A DNA stretch of 64,000 nucleotides from Symsagittifera roscoffensis (taxonomy: Eukaryota > Xenacoelomorpha > Acoela > Convolutidae), in NCBI RefSeq assembly GCF_963678635.1, contig NC_087064.1:18774509-18838508 (forward strand). The letters run 5' to 3'. The notes beneath the pieces were generated by a model. It was not told the origin of the DNA and searched no databases. It saw only the letters and a list, made by a program, of their open reading frames with translations. Below, piece by piece: positions 42,623 through 53,193 of the stretch. The position numbers and the translations under genes were made by a program. Position 1 is the stretch's first letter; each line of letters starts with the position of its first letter.

Positions 42623-43552
42623 TCAGCCTATACTTAAGTAATATTTCTTATGTAAATATACTTGTATATTAGTATCCGAGAAGATTACGTGTATTAGCGC
42701 GTACAGATCTCGAGGATGCAGTCGTCCTCTGTTCGGGTCGTACACTTGAAGCGAAAGCTCATTCACATCCCTTTCCACGAAGAAGTCTCTCAATCTCGTC
42801 AAGGACAAAACTAGGTTTTCCGGGTCTACGTACCGCTTCTCCGTCGCCCGTGTCACTAAGAAACATAGGTATTTTCCCGGTATCTGTGATGCCGCCGGAG
42901 GCAAGGCTGCTACGCCCCCTATTCCTGGTCTTTGCTTCCAAAGGAATTCTATGTTTTTATATTCTCTCTTAAAATCTGCTGCTAACGCTGTCTTAAAACT
43001 CATGTCTGCTGTGATTGCTGTTGCACATGTTCTATTTGTGAGATATGGTAAGTTAAAATATGACTCAACTAACCTCCCTATGTCAGGTTTCTTTGGTTCT
43101 TCGCCTGTTTCTGCTTCTAAATCCCCTGTCTCTCTCGCTATTCTTAATTTTCTTATTAATAAATTTTCAGTGTGGGTAAGTCCTACCCCCACTCCCCGGA
43201 CAAAAATATCCATCGACGTCCCCGTCGATCGCATACCGGGTATCAAGTCGAGATTGGAAGCCGGAATGAGTAGTCGCCCCTCCTGGGCAGCCCAGGAAGG
43301 ATCTTCTCGTTCGGTTTTCATGTATTTTATGCTTTCACGATCTACATCTTGAATCGTGACACTGGTCTCCTTTCGGTCCGACGTCATTTCGTTCAGCCAT
43401 TTCAAGACACGCAGATTCATCAAGTCTTGTTCATATGACTGCTGTTGCTCGTCGTCGAATTCTACCTCGGGTTTCGATGGGTCATCGACCCACTCATCGT
43501 CGTGACCATCGACTAGGTCAATGTCCTGTGACACAGTTATTTCTCTAGACAC
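42623..43552 (-). CDS. Element B macro-like domain with conserved FVRGVGVG segment
   Basis: An intact 309-codon frame, the best-preserved copy of this domain here. Residues 1-110 are the acidic integrase tail. MDIFVRGVGVGLTHTENL (about 115-132) is nearly identical to A despite poor conservation around it. Residues about 165-309 form the macro-like domain: ATAITADMSFKTALAADFK, RPGIGGVAAL, GKYLCFLVTR, a helix, LQVYDPNRGRLHPRDLY and LHKKYYLSI. As in A, the Gly-Cys-Gly loop is replaced by YDPNRG, showing that the loss is ancestral to the family and not damage. Ends TAA/TAG near 42623. Confidence 0.7.
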   Translation of the reverse strand: MSREITVSQDIDLVDGHDDEWVDDPSKPEVEFDDEQQQSYEQDLMNLRVLKWLNEMTSDRKETSVTIQDVDRESIKYMKTEREDPSWAAQEGRLLIPASNLDLIPGMRSTGTSMDIFVRGVGVGLTHTENLLIRKLRIARETGDLEAETGEEPKKPDIGRLVESYFNLPYLTNRTCATAITADMSFKTALAADFKREYKNIEFLWKQRPGIGGVAALPPAASQIPGKYLCFLVTRATEKRYVDPENLVLSLTRLRDFFVERDVNELSLQVYDPNRGRLHPRDLYALIHVIFSDTNIQVYLHKKYYLSIG

Positions 43553-44973
43553 ACTACTGCTTCCCCTATCTTCTTTAGGTCTATCTTGTCCTCAACAAAA
43601 TCATCGCCGTAAGGGTAAATTCGTCTTGGATTTTGTCCTGTCATTCTGACGAGTCTGTATCGTGAACGGAAGATCCGGTTCCAATTTCTCAGGAACCTCC
43701 CTTTATTCAGGGTATTGCCAGTCCCCTTCTGCGTAAGATAACGTTTCATCGTCTGCTTCAATCACGCCATTTGCTTCCAGGTCCAGTGGTGTACTTTTTC
43801 CTTCCTCTATGACCTCATTTCCATCGTTCTGTTCCCTGGTGCCCTTCTCATTGACCTCACAAGCAGGGTCCATCATTAGATCACCCCCTTCTTCCATGTC
43901 TGCAGGTATACACCAGTCTTCTGTCGATGGATTGTGTGGCTTAATGTTTTCGTAATGAGCGGCTCGGCCAGTACTCAGTCTATAAAAGCGTCCCTCTTGG
44001 TGCACCTCCGTAATCATGAAGGATCCCCTCCACTTTTTAAAAAGCTTTTTAGTTCCTTTCGGTGGTATGACGTTCTGAAATACCCATACGTAATCTCCTA
44101 CCGAGTAAGCTTTTGCACCAGCTGCTTTCTTGTCAAATCTTTTCCTCTGCCTTGCCTGTACTTGCTGAGTATTTCGTCTACACAAGTCGTTCAACTCTTG
44201 CTGACGTCTAATTACATCCCTCACATAGACCTGTGGTGACGTCTGCTTCCCCTCATACTCTGGGTAGAAGAAGGTCAAGGGCAAAGACTTCTCGTGCCCG
44301 GTCAGCATCATATGTGGGCTAACTCCGGTGGTGAAATGTTGTGTGCTATTGTAAGCTCCCATCACCTGTGGAAGATATCTGTCCCAATCGGTCATGTACC
44401 TAGAACAATATACCCTCAGCATCGACACTAACGTTCGATTCTGCCTTTCCACTAAGCCATTTGTCTGTGGATGGTATGTCGTGGAGTAAGCTTGAGCAAC
44501 TTGTGAGCATCTGATTAGCTCTTTCGTGAGTTCTCCTACGAAAGTTGTTTCGTTATCCGATTGAAACGTCATCGGTAACCGTGTCTCGCTATCCACGTAT
44601 TGATCAGGTGGTCGCACGTCTCTTCCGCCGAGGCAATTATGCAGGGCACGGCCTCAGCATACTTCGTGAAGTGATATATCATGACCAATACCTGATTATA
44701 ACCACTGTCTGTCATGCATATTTTTTGGTGATCTATCTGCACCACCTCGTTGAATTCAGACGACTCGATCGATTGCAAGGGAAATCGCAATTTCCTTGGA
44801 TCCTTGACCTGTTGGCATGACAGACATGCTTTTACCCACTTCTCGCATGCCTTTTTCATTCCAAGCCACTCAAAGCGCTTCAGGATCCTCTGATACATTT
44901 TGTCGATCCCCTGATGGCCCATCTGATCATGCGACCTGAACAAGAGTTCTGTCTGATAGAGTTGCGGCAACAC
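43537..44973 (-). pseudogene. Element B integrase
   Basis: Frames 44973-44569, 44617-43703 and 43761-43537. It shows the zinc finger (FRSHDQMGHQGID and CLSCQQVK), VQIDHQKICM (first Asp), FQSDNETTFVG (second Asp) and GLVERQNRTL (Glu), then KKWRGSFMITEVHQEG, a GPF-type module in which Pro is replaced by Ser. A frame break lies near 44590 and another near 43740. Otherwise close to the A integrase. Confidence 0.85.
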
Positions 44974-44985
44974 TATCGCGTTATA

Positions 44986-45953
44986 CTAGTATAGGATTTT
45001 GTCTTCATCTCTTCTCTTGCAAGCCACAATCCCGTCCTTGTTCAAGTAAAACCTTCCCTCTTTCTGCATGAAATACTGTCTCAGGATACGGTAACTGTCT
45101 TCCTCGAGGTTCCCTTTGTCCGGAGAACCATTCTCAATCCACCTTTTTAGGTTGCTTGTCATGCGGTCATTTCTCTTTGCCCTTAGAAGTTCCGAGAGTC
45201 TGTATCTCGCCTTCAAGTACGTCTTCATGACCCTCATCTGACTATTCAGCTCATTGGGCCGATGCGTATCCTCTTCTATCTTAATGCACCAGATCTTTGC
45301 CAATGGCTGTAATTCTTGTTCGAATGGCTGAAGATCAGTCCTGACTACCTCTTTTTGCGGCAACAGACTCATCGAACGTTTCGATACCGCTATTATCTCC
45401 ATATTATCCGCTGCGTTATCAAAGACTCTTTCACCTGGTATGAGGTAGCGATCACTGTCAGGGTCCTGGTTTACCTCTCTATCCAGATCCCTTGCTCGAG
45501 TTTCCACTAGTAGTGTGTGGATTGCTAATTCTGACAGTTCCGATTCTGAGCTCGAGTTCCTGTCTGAGTAGGTGTCAATTCTTGTGTTTCGGGAGTTGTC
45601 ATCTGATGAAGAGTCTGCGACGGAGTCTGCACCACCTCCTGGGTCAGTTCTGTGCTTTCTTCTCATCCATCTGAACTCCCCGGACAAAACTTTGTTCTCC
45701 AGGTCCTGCTTCCCATCAGAAATTTCCTCAGCTACATCAGACTACCCGGACAAACTTCCTTGTCCCGGGTGTTGATCTTGTACTCGCTGGCTCTTCTCAT
45801 CGTTCGTCTCCCCGGACAAACAATCTCGCACCAGGTTTCGTTCTACCTTTTCACCTTCTTTATCCTGGTCCACAAAAGTAACGGTTTTCCTTCGCGTATT
45901 GCCCCTTGTTCTTTCCGTCCGTACGAAGTACTGGTTAAAACCTCGTGTGGTAT
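44986..45953 (-). pseudogene. Element B acidic linker between RNase H and integrase
   Basis: The 45687-44986 frame is Asp/Ser/Arg-rich and disordered at first (VADSSSDDNSRNTRID), then helical (YLKARYRLSELLRAKRND) as in A. The 45688-45953 stretch upstream is the same linker in a broken frame. It holds two exact (45676, 45808) and one near (45742) copies of the GTCCGGGGAG word on the element strand. Confidence 0.65.
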
Positions 45954-47096
45954 TTAGGATACTAGTTGCTGAACTATTGTCCTACAATCCCTCTCGTTCT
46001 CTTCGTGTTGCCGTCTGGACGGCATAATCTTCACCTTCTCCCTGACTGTTAGTGATGCCACTGCTGCTGCCCACTCGGGGTCATCTCTGGTCACTTCTCT
46101 TTCTAACAATCCACCCAATATCCGCATCACTTGCGGTAAGACCTGCACCGTTTGATCCAATAATGAGAGGCTGTTTATGTTCATGCGAGAGAGCTCCTGC
46201 TGGACCAGGTTTGAGTGCAGCAACATATCCAAGGGGACCGGGTCCCCCTTGGATAGGATCTTTATCTCGACTGTTTGGTCTGCAGGTAACTCACGATGTC
46301 CTGGAATTGGATGTCCAGACTTGTCCAACCATCTCGTTAAGGAAAGCGCTTCATAAGTTTCTTTGTCCAGAAACGAGAATCCTTCCTTTATTTCTGCCTG
46401 ATTGGCTTGCTTCTGTTCCAATCTTTCATAGAACTCAGTTTTCTTGCTGAGGCTGTCAGCATTCTGGTGTTTATCACGCATCCTCTGCTCGATTATCATG
46501 TGGTAGCCATCCAATCTTACTATCCATCTACCAATATAACTCTGATCCATCGAGTAGGTCTTCAACCAGGATAACGCTCTGTTGTCTACGCGTAACTTAA
46601 AGGGAGCGCTCCCCAATTATGCGCGGTATTTTTCCGCAAATGTGACTACTGCATTTTTTTCTGCTGTTGGTGCACCATATTTCATCTCAGTGTCACTCAA
46701 GACCTTGCTGCCATATGCAGTGGGACGGAGAACCGTTCTTCCATTCCAATCTTGCTCCTGATGCAATATTCCTGAGATGGCTACTACCGATGCGTCTGTG
46801 TCAAGAACATACACGCCCTTTTCTGTAGGCATGCCTAGCACTGGCGCTTCGCACAGTTCCCGCTTTATGTTCTCGAAGGCAACTTGTGCTTCATCGTTCC
46901 TTTCGAACTTTTTCCCTTTGTTGCGCATCAGCTTCTGCATCGGATAGACCTTGTCTGCATATACTTTTAAGAACTCACGGTAGTAGTTGGCAAACCCTAG
47001 GAAGCTCAGGAGCTGTGTGTCCGTTCTGGGAGCCTTCCATGTCAACACTGCTTCTACTGCTTCTGGGTCCGGCCTCACACCATGCCTGTCCACCAT
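45954..47096 (-). pseudogene. Element B RT end and RNase H
   Basis: The 47096-46617 frame covers the RT connection (LLSFLGFANYYREFLKVY) and RNase H start (DTDASVVAISGILHQEQ). It ends at a stop after AEKYRA at 46617. The 46616-45954 frame continues in the same register with LRVDNRALSWLKTY and DKHQNADSLSKK. The TAA at 46617-46619 is a single lesion. Confidence 0.8.
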
Positions 47097-47132
47097 TCTA
47101 CCCAGGTACTTGATTGAATCCCTAAGGATTTC

Positions 47133-48388
47133 TTATTTCGATGGTTTGCACTTCAAGCCTGCTCTTTTCATGCATCCAAAGACCTCATCGAGCCGATCAA
47201 TGTGTCCTTCCAGGGTCGGTGTTGCTATGACTACGTCATCCACGTAACACATCACAAAATTCCCGTACTTCTTTGTCACTCTGGTCAAAGCCTGAGCCAT
47301 CAGTCTTTGAAAAGTGGCCATTTCGTTGCACAAGCCGAACCTTTCCACTGGTACAAACTCCAACTCACACGCGAATCCGGTCTTTTCTCTATCCTTCTTC
47401 CGCAGCGGGACCTGCCAGAAAGCAGAATCCAAGTCCAATGTGGTGAAGAACTTGGCATCACCAAGTTTAGAGAGGCTCTCGTCTATTCGCGGTATTGGGT
47501 ACGCATCTTTTATCGTTACCGCGTTCAAGTAGCGAAAGTCGCAACGAAACCTAAGCTGCCCCCTTTCTTTTTCGCCATTACTACCCCGCAAGCCCATGGC
47601 GATTTTGAGGGTTCTATCATGTCGTATTCGAGCAACATTTCTATTTCCGCTCGGCACGCTTCCGATTTATGTGGCGTCATTCGTCTTGCGCCTTCCCTAT
47701 GGGGAACGGCGCCTTCCGCGAGTTCGATTTCGTGTTTGACGAAATTACAGCAACCGATATCCGCCTTATGTCTTGAAAAAACATCCGCGTTCCGATTTAA
47801 AACCTCCCGTAGTAGCTCGAAATCTCCCTCGCTTATTTTCCCTTTTAAGTGTTCTATCTCTGGCAAAACCGGTTTGTCAGACTCTAGTTCATATGACGAG
47901 GGGCGTTCTGGAAAATTCGAGCAGCTCGATAAGTCGTCATCCGTGTCAGACTTCATTGAAAACAATTTATGAATAGATTTTAGTTCATTAATTCTTTTTA
48001 AAATTTTCTCTTTATTGGCATGATAAGGAAAATCTTTCACACTAGATTTCTTCAAGTTCTGTGTCTCTTCATAGTCGGTCATCATCGGCAAAGCGTAACC
48101 AAGCTTCTTTCCACGCTGGATTGAAACCGTGGTGTCAAATGTGTTCAATAACATACAGACACACAGTCCGTTTCGCGTTACCGAGAAGCTCCGGCCTAAA
48201 ATCACTGAGCTTTGACTATTTGGATTCGGTACCAAACAAACCTGTTTTCTATCACTTAACGAATTTAAATTTCTCATTCTAAAAATTGCTACCACAGCCT
48301 GCCCTGGCTGTAGTTTTACTTTTCTGTCTAAAAAAATTGGTACCTTGTTTTCGTCTATTATTATCCTATTAATTGGTTTCTTAACATA
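47133..48388 (-). pseudogene. Element B protease end and reverse transcriptase palm
   Basis: The 48490-47525 frame becomes homologous to A from about 48388 (VKKPINRIIID) and covers the protease-RT linker and first RT fingers (CGVVMAKKKG). The 47657-47133 frame carries RFRCDFRYLNAVTIKDAYPI, TTLDLDSAFWQVPL and CYVDDVVIATP (YVDD). A frameshift lies near 47560-47580. A stop (47133) ends it before the thumb. Sequence 5' of 48388 in that frame is not element B; it is antisense of C. Confidence 0.8.
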
Positions 48389-48399
48389 CTTAACAGCCG

Positions 48400-49534
48400 A
48401 GAAAGGCAAAACATTCGGAACAGTTTCCACGAAAACGACAGACACCAACCAAGACGAAGACCATGTCAGACCGCGAGCAGCAGCCAACAACAGGGCAACA
48501 GCTGACCATGAAACAACAACTTCTCTCGATCTGGGCGATCTGATGGCGAAGCTAGATCAGATCGACAAGAGACTAAAGCACAGCGAGGAGGATAGAGAGG
48601 TGATAAAGAAAGAATTAAGATACAACAAACATGAGTACCTGGACAACTTTTTCAATCTGGCGAAAGCGACAGAGGAAAAGCTTCAGCAGATGCCAGACAA
48701 GGTAGATGCCACTGATGGAGAGCGATGCAAGAACATCAAAAAAGACATGCAAGAGATGAAGCAACGGTATGACGCAGTGAACAGCCAGTTGGGGAGTCTG
48801 GAAACGAGAATGGACACAATGAGTAAGGACCAGGCTGAGAGTTCATGCGCAATACAGGCAAAACTGGACTCCATCCTGAGATACTCTACGTCACAGGACA
48901 GGCCGGCAGCGGATCGAACGCAAGGCAACAGAGTTGACTTCGTGGAACCACATCGAACAAAACGGCAATCAACACCGTTACCATTACCCCGGGATGCCGC
49001 GAGCACAGCACCAGGGGGGCAAAAGCATTTATGAAAAGTGGAACAGCAAAAACGACGAGTGGTCCAGGGGATTCCACGACTCACAATAATGTGGGACCGG
49101 ATGCCATGACGTGGGCAAGCACCTGGGAATTGATGAACAGGACACTGGAAGCCTTCGCCACGACAAACACCGACTCGAGTGACAGAGGAGGTAACAAATC
49201 CAGGAAAACTTTCAAAAAACCGAAAGAAGTCAAGGATGATTCAGATGGATGCATTGATACTTGGTTAGAAGTCATGAGATTACATTTGGAACAAGACAAC
49301 TTGAACGATGAGAGACAAGCATGCACAGCGATACTCAGCAACTTAGAAGGCACGGCGTTGAAATGCGTGGTTGCGAAGAAGGAAGAGGAACGCGACACTG
49401 CGGATAAAAGCTTCGAGATATTGTTGAACCGATTTGGGTCGGGCATGAAGGGTCATCAAGCGATGATGCGATTTGAAAAGAGAGGCAAAGGGATGATGAA
49501 TCGATAGATCGGTTCCTAGATGATCTCGAGAGCT
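48400..49534 (+). pseudogene. Element C Gag, coiled-coil and capsid
   Basis: The frame 48345-49034 becomes element sequence from about 48400. It contains the coiled coil (LDQIDKRLKHSEEDREV and onward). Frame 49031-49507 continues with the capsid (AILSNLEGTALKCVVAKKEE), reading through the place where A has a TGA. One frame change lies near 49020 and one near 49495. Confidence 0.75.
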
Positions 49535-50139
49535 TGAGAAGAAGAAGTGATCCTGAAGAGTCAACGAACAAAAAAAACTTTAGCATCGCCTCAAAGTTCA
49601 TCGATGGGGTAAAAAGTGATGACTTGAGAACAATGTTAGCAACGTACTATACATTGTCGAAAGACAATGCACCGACTCCAGAAGAGATGAGACAGAAGTC
49701 AAGGGAGTACATGCTAATGAAGCGCAAGAAATACACATATTCGGATAACAGGAACATGCAAGGGGGGAGCCAACCACAAACGTCGTCATGGTACAAGCCT
49801 AGAGATGACATGGACAAACGTAGATCATGCGCGAATTGCGGGTCAGCTGATCATCACGTGGCGGATTGCACAACATACAAGCAGGGCATGAAGAGTCTGG
49901 GTTACGCACCAGATGAGGAAGATATGAACCAGATGGAAGAACACGAGTACTATAGTGGCTTAATCATCAGAATAGGTGCAAGATGCTTCTTCTGCAATCA
50001 GGAGGGGCACTTCAGGATGGACTGTCCTTTGTTTTGGGAGGCAGTCAAGAACCAGAGTCACCCCAAACATAAATTGGCATTAGCGACGGTGCAGAATCAG
50101 AGAAATAGACAAACCGAGAACTGCCAACGAAGACAGTGA
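49534..50139 (+). pseudogene. Element C capsid end and zinc knuckles
   Basis: Reads from the end of the capsid through two CCHC knuckles (CANCGSADHHVADC, CFFCNQEGHFRMDC) with no stop between them, confirming that the TAA at 19378 in A is a lesion. Ends after a 36-base loss relative to A near 50115 that shifts the frame. Confidence 0.8.
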
Positions 50140-50273
50140 AGGCGGTAACGCAAGTTAATAGTGCGATAGAGGCCACGGCCAGGAACGCCCTAGAGATAAA
50201 TTATGAGAACGCGGCGTCAGAGGCGATTAACAAGGTGAAACAAGACCTAGCGACGAAGTAAATTGAGCAACGG

Positions 50274-51842
50274 TTGAAGCAAGAGATCGACAGACAGAGA
50301 TTGAATGAGACGTTAAGTTGCTCGGTGTCATTACCGGAAGCTGTAGCAGGGTCGACAAAGAGTGGAAATTGCAACACACTGAAAATGGTGACGGGAAAGC
50401 CATTTGGCATAACGAAAATCGGAGCCAGGATAATGTCGATAATCACTGTAGGTGGCCATGAGGTGACAAGGAATTTAAGCGAACCCAGTGACCAGACAAT
50501 AATGCACATCGACGTTTACGCAGATTACTTGAGTGCAATAAGCCCACAGACGACTTCTAGAGCCTTGAGGGCGCTACTCACGAGAAGTGGCAGCAAGTCG
50601 GTCCGCGTGGACAACAGATATACAGAAGCTTATGGTCCGCATGAGGTGATGCTGAATATAGATGGGATAAACATCTACACGAAAACAATGATAACATGTG
50701 ATGAAGATCTAGTGGGGAAGATCTACGTGGGCAAAGAAGAACTAAAGGTGAGATCGATTGGACACTGGGCCATGCTGGAGGAAGATGCAATGCACATCGG
50801 GACAGAGGCAGACGTATCAGCACATGTGCTTGACATAAGTGGCAAGAAGACTCAGTTGCGTGGGTTACTCGATACTGGAGCGGTCTTGAGTGTCATACCA
50901 ATCGAAACTTGGGAGCGAATGGGTTTCAACAAAGATGACTTGATAGACTCGAGAATACGGTTGTCAGCTGCTAACAAAGGGGCGCTGCGGGTGCTAGGCA
51001 GATCACCAATAATAGCCCTAAATCTGGGGGAACGCAATCTGTGGATGAGCTTTCTTGTGGTAGAAAACCTGGATGAGTCTGACCAATTTGTTTTAGGCAG
51101 GGACTTCATCAGGAACTTCGACATAACAATTGATTTAAACAATGCGATGTTTAGGATAAGGAACCCGGATAGGAGGTACGCAATTAAACCGGTAAATTTA
51201 ATAATAGCGAATGAAAATAAAGCAGCGGTATTCTTGAGTAGGAGGGTGAGGCTGAAGGCGAACGAAGCGGCAATCGTAAGCTTGCGAATGAAAAATTACA
51301 ATGAACTAAGTGACAACAAGCAAGTATGCATAGTTCCGAATCCTAATAGTCAAAGTGCTGCTGTTTTAGGAAGATCCTTCTCAATAACCAAGAGCGGTCT
51401 CTGCGTCAGTGTCTTGTTGAATACTCTTGATACACTCATCACGATACAGAGGGGGAGGAAGCCGGGATATGCTTTACCCGTTAAAACTCGATATGAAATG
51501 ACTGAAAATTCAAAACAAAATGAAGTTGTTGATTGTCCCAATCATAGGGACAAAATGTGTATCTTGAGACGATTGAAGAAAATAAAAGGTTCATCAGGTC
51601 TTGTGAAATCACTTAAGTCAGAGACAGACGATGTGCTATCGAGCTGTTCGAATTTTCCGGAACGGCCCACACTAGATGAAATGCAGAGTGATAAACCAGT
51701 CCTGCCGGAGATCGAACATTTGAGGGGCAAGTTGATGGACGAACAGCTCGAAGCCATCAAGGACGTATTAGAGCGGAACGAGGAAGTTTTTCGAGACATA
51801 AGGCAGACATCGGGTGTTGTAATTTTGTTGAGCATGAAATAG
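50274..51842 (+). CDS. Element C protease region
   Basis: Homologous to A 19930-21500. Protease active site LLDTGAVLSVI near nt 50876 and ILGRD-type VLGRDFI after it. The open frame begins after a TAA (50261) that replaces a sense codon of A. It ends 3' with a short shift (one base lost in FSRHKAD near 51790) before RT. Confidence 0.8.
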   Translation: MKQEIDRQRLNETLSCSVSLPEAVAGSTKSGNCNTLKMVTGKPFGITKIGARIMSIITVGGHEVTRNLSEPSDQTIMHIDVYADYLSAISPQTTSRALRALLTRSGSKSVRVDNRYTEAYGPHEVMLNIDGINIYTKTMITCDEDLVGKIYVGKEELKVRSIGHWAMLEEDAMHIGTEADVSAHVLDISGKKTQLRGLLDTGAVLSVIPIETWERMGFNKDDLIDSRIRLSAANKGALRVLGRSPIIALNLGERNLWMSFLVVENLDESDQFVLGRDFIRNFDITIDLNNAMFRIRNPDRRYAIKPVNLIIANENKAAVFLSRRVRLKANEAAIVSLRMKNYNELSDNKQVCIVPNPNSQSAAVLGRSFSITKSGLCVSVLLNTLDTLITIQRGRKPGYALPVKTRYEMTENSKQNEVVDCPNHRDKMCILRRLKKIKGSSGLVKSLKSETDDVLSSCSNFPERPTLDEMQSDKPVLPEIEHLRGKLMDEQLEAIKDVLERNEEVFRDIRQTSGVVILLSMK

Positions 51843-51886
51843 AACTTGAAGAGAATGCGGTACCACACAGGGAGGGGGCGAGGCGC

Positions 51887-52867
51887 ATGACCCCCCACAA
51901 ATCAGAGGCATGTAGGAAAGAAATGGAGACATTACTAGAGTATGACATGATAGAACCATCCAAGTCACCGTGGGCGTGTGGAGTAGTGATGGCCAAAAAG
52001 AAAGGCGACCAATTGAGGTTTTGCTGTGACTTTCGGTATCTGAACTCCGTCACGGTGAAGGATGCCTATCCCATACCTAGGATTGACGAGAGCCTCTCGA
52101 AGTTAGGTGACTCAAAATTTTTTACAACCAGTTCGGCATTCTGGCAGGTCCCGCTAAGGAAGCAAGACAGGGACAAAACAGGGTTCGCTTGCGAGTTGGG
52201 GCTGTTTCAATGGAAACGGATGCCGTTTGGTCTTTGCAATGCCAGAGCCACATTTCAACGGTTGATGGCACAAGGGCTGATAGGTGTGACAAAGAAGTAC
52301 GGCAACCTGGTAATGTGCTACGTGGATGACGTAGTAATAGCGACGCCCACTCTAGAAGACCACATCGAGCGACTGGACGAGTTGTTTGCATGTATGAAGA
52401 GGTCGGGGCTGAAGTGTAAACCATCAAAGTGCGAGATACTCAAGGATTCGATAAAATACTTGGGCAGGATGGTGGACAGGCACGGCATCAGACCGGATCC
52501 CGATGCAGTAGAAGCAGTTCTAACTTGGAAATCGCCAAAAACGGAACACCAGTTGATGAGATTCCTGGGCTTTGCGAACTACTACAGGGAATTCATGAAG
52601 GGCTATGCAGACAAGGTATACCCGATGCAACAATTAATGAGACACAAAGGCAAAAAGTTCACATGGAACAACGCAGCAGAAGAATCATTCCAGAGAATAA
52701 AGAAAGAGTTGTGCGAGGCACCGGTGTTAGGGATGCTAACGGAAAAAGGGATGTACGTGTTGGATACGGACGCGTCGGTAGTCGCGATTTCTGGAATTCT
52801 CCATCAAGAGCAAGAATGGAACGGGAAGACAGTCTTAAGACCAATAGGTACGGGAGCAAAGTCTTGA
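51887..52867 (+). pseudogene. Element C reverse transcriptase and RNase H start
   Basis: The most complete RT of the giant family in the window: AKKKGDQLRFCCDFRYLN, AYPIPRIDESLSKL, MPFGLCNARATFQRLM, CYVDDVVIATP, FLGFANYYREFMKGY and DTDASVVAISG. A 12-base in-frame loss removes the LDLD part of the palm motif at about 52130 (TTSSAFWQV instead of TTLDLGSAFWQV), taking out the first catalytic Asp, so this RT should be inactive. One base is lost near 52848, shifting into the rest of RNase H. Confidence 0.85.
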
Positions 52868-53145
52868 GTGATACAGAAATGAAGTACGGGGCGCCGAAAG
52901 CAGAGATGTTCGCGGTGGTTACTTTTGTCATGAAATACAGAGCATTCTTAGGCAGTGAGTCATTTAAGCTGCGGGTCGACAACAGGGCACTCAGCTGGCT
53001 GAAGACGTACTCGATGGACCAGAGCTACATTGGGAGATGGATAGTTCGCTTGGATGGGCACAACATGATAATTGAGCATAGAACAAGGGACAAACATCAG
53101 AATGCCGATAGCTTGAGTAAGAAGACGGATATCTACGAGAGATAG
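52848..53145 (+). pseudogene. Element C RNase H, remainder
   Basis: Carries SKVLSDTEMKYGAPKAEMF, LRVDNRALSWLKTY and DKHQNADSLSKK. The TGG in SWL is intact here where A has TGA. It ends at a TAG at 53143; the following linker stays in a similar frame. Confidence 0.8.
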
Positions 53146-53193
53146 GAACAGAGGGAGGCGGACAGGCCCGAAATTAAAGATGGCTTCTCCTTC

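Larger units (their letters stand above)
36652..48395 (-). mobile_element. Element B: diverged giant gypsy-type element, 5'-truncated
   Basis: Read on the minus strand it runs from the end of the protease region (48388) through RT, RNase H, integrase and macro-like domain to ORF2 and a putative 3' LTR. Gag, knuckles and the 5' LTR are missing. Its proteins are clearly related to A but much more diverged than C is, so it is a separate subfamily. It faces A tail-to-tail and C head-to-head. Confidence 0.85.

Noticed and set aside
47202-47972. 256-codon plus-strand frame within element B
   Set aside because: Antisense of the B reverse transcriptase, which has the YVDD box and homology to A and C.
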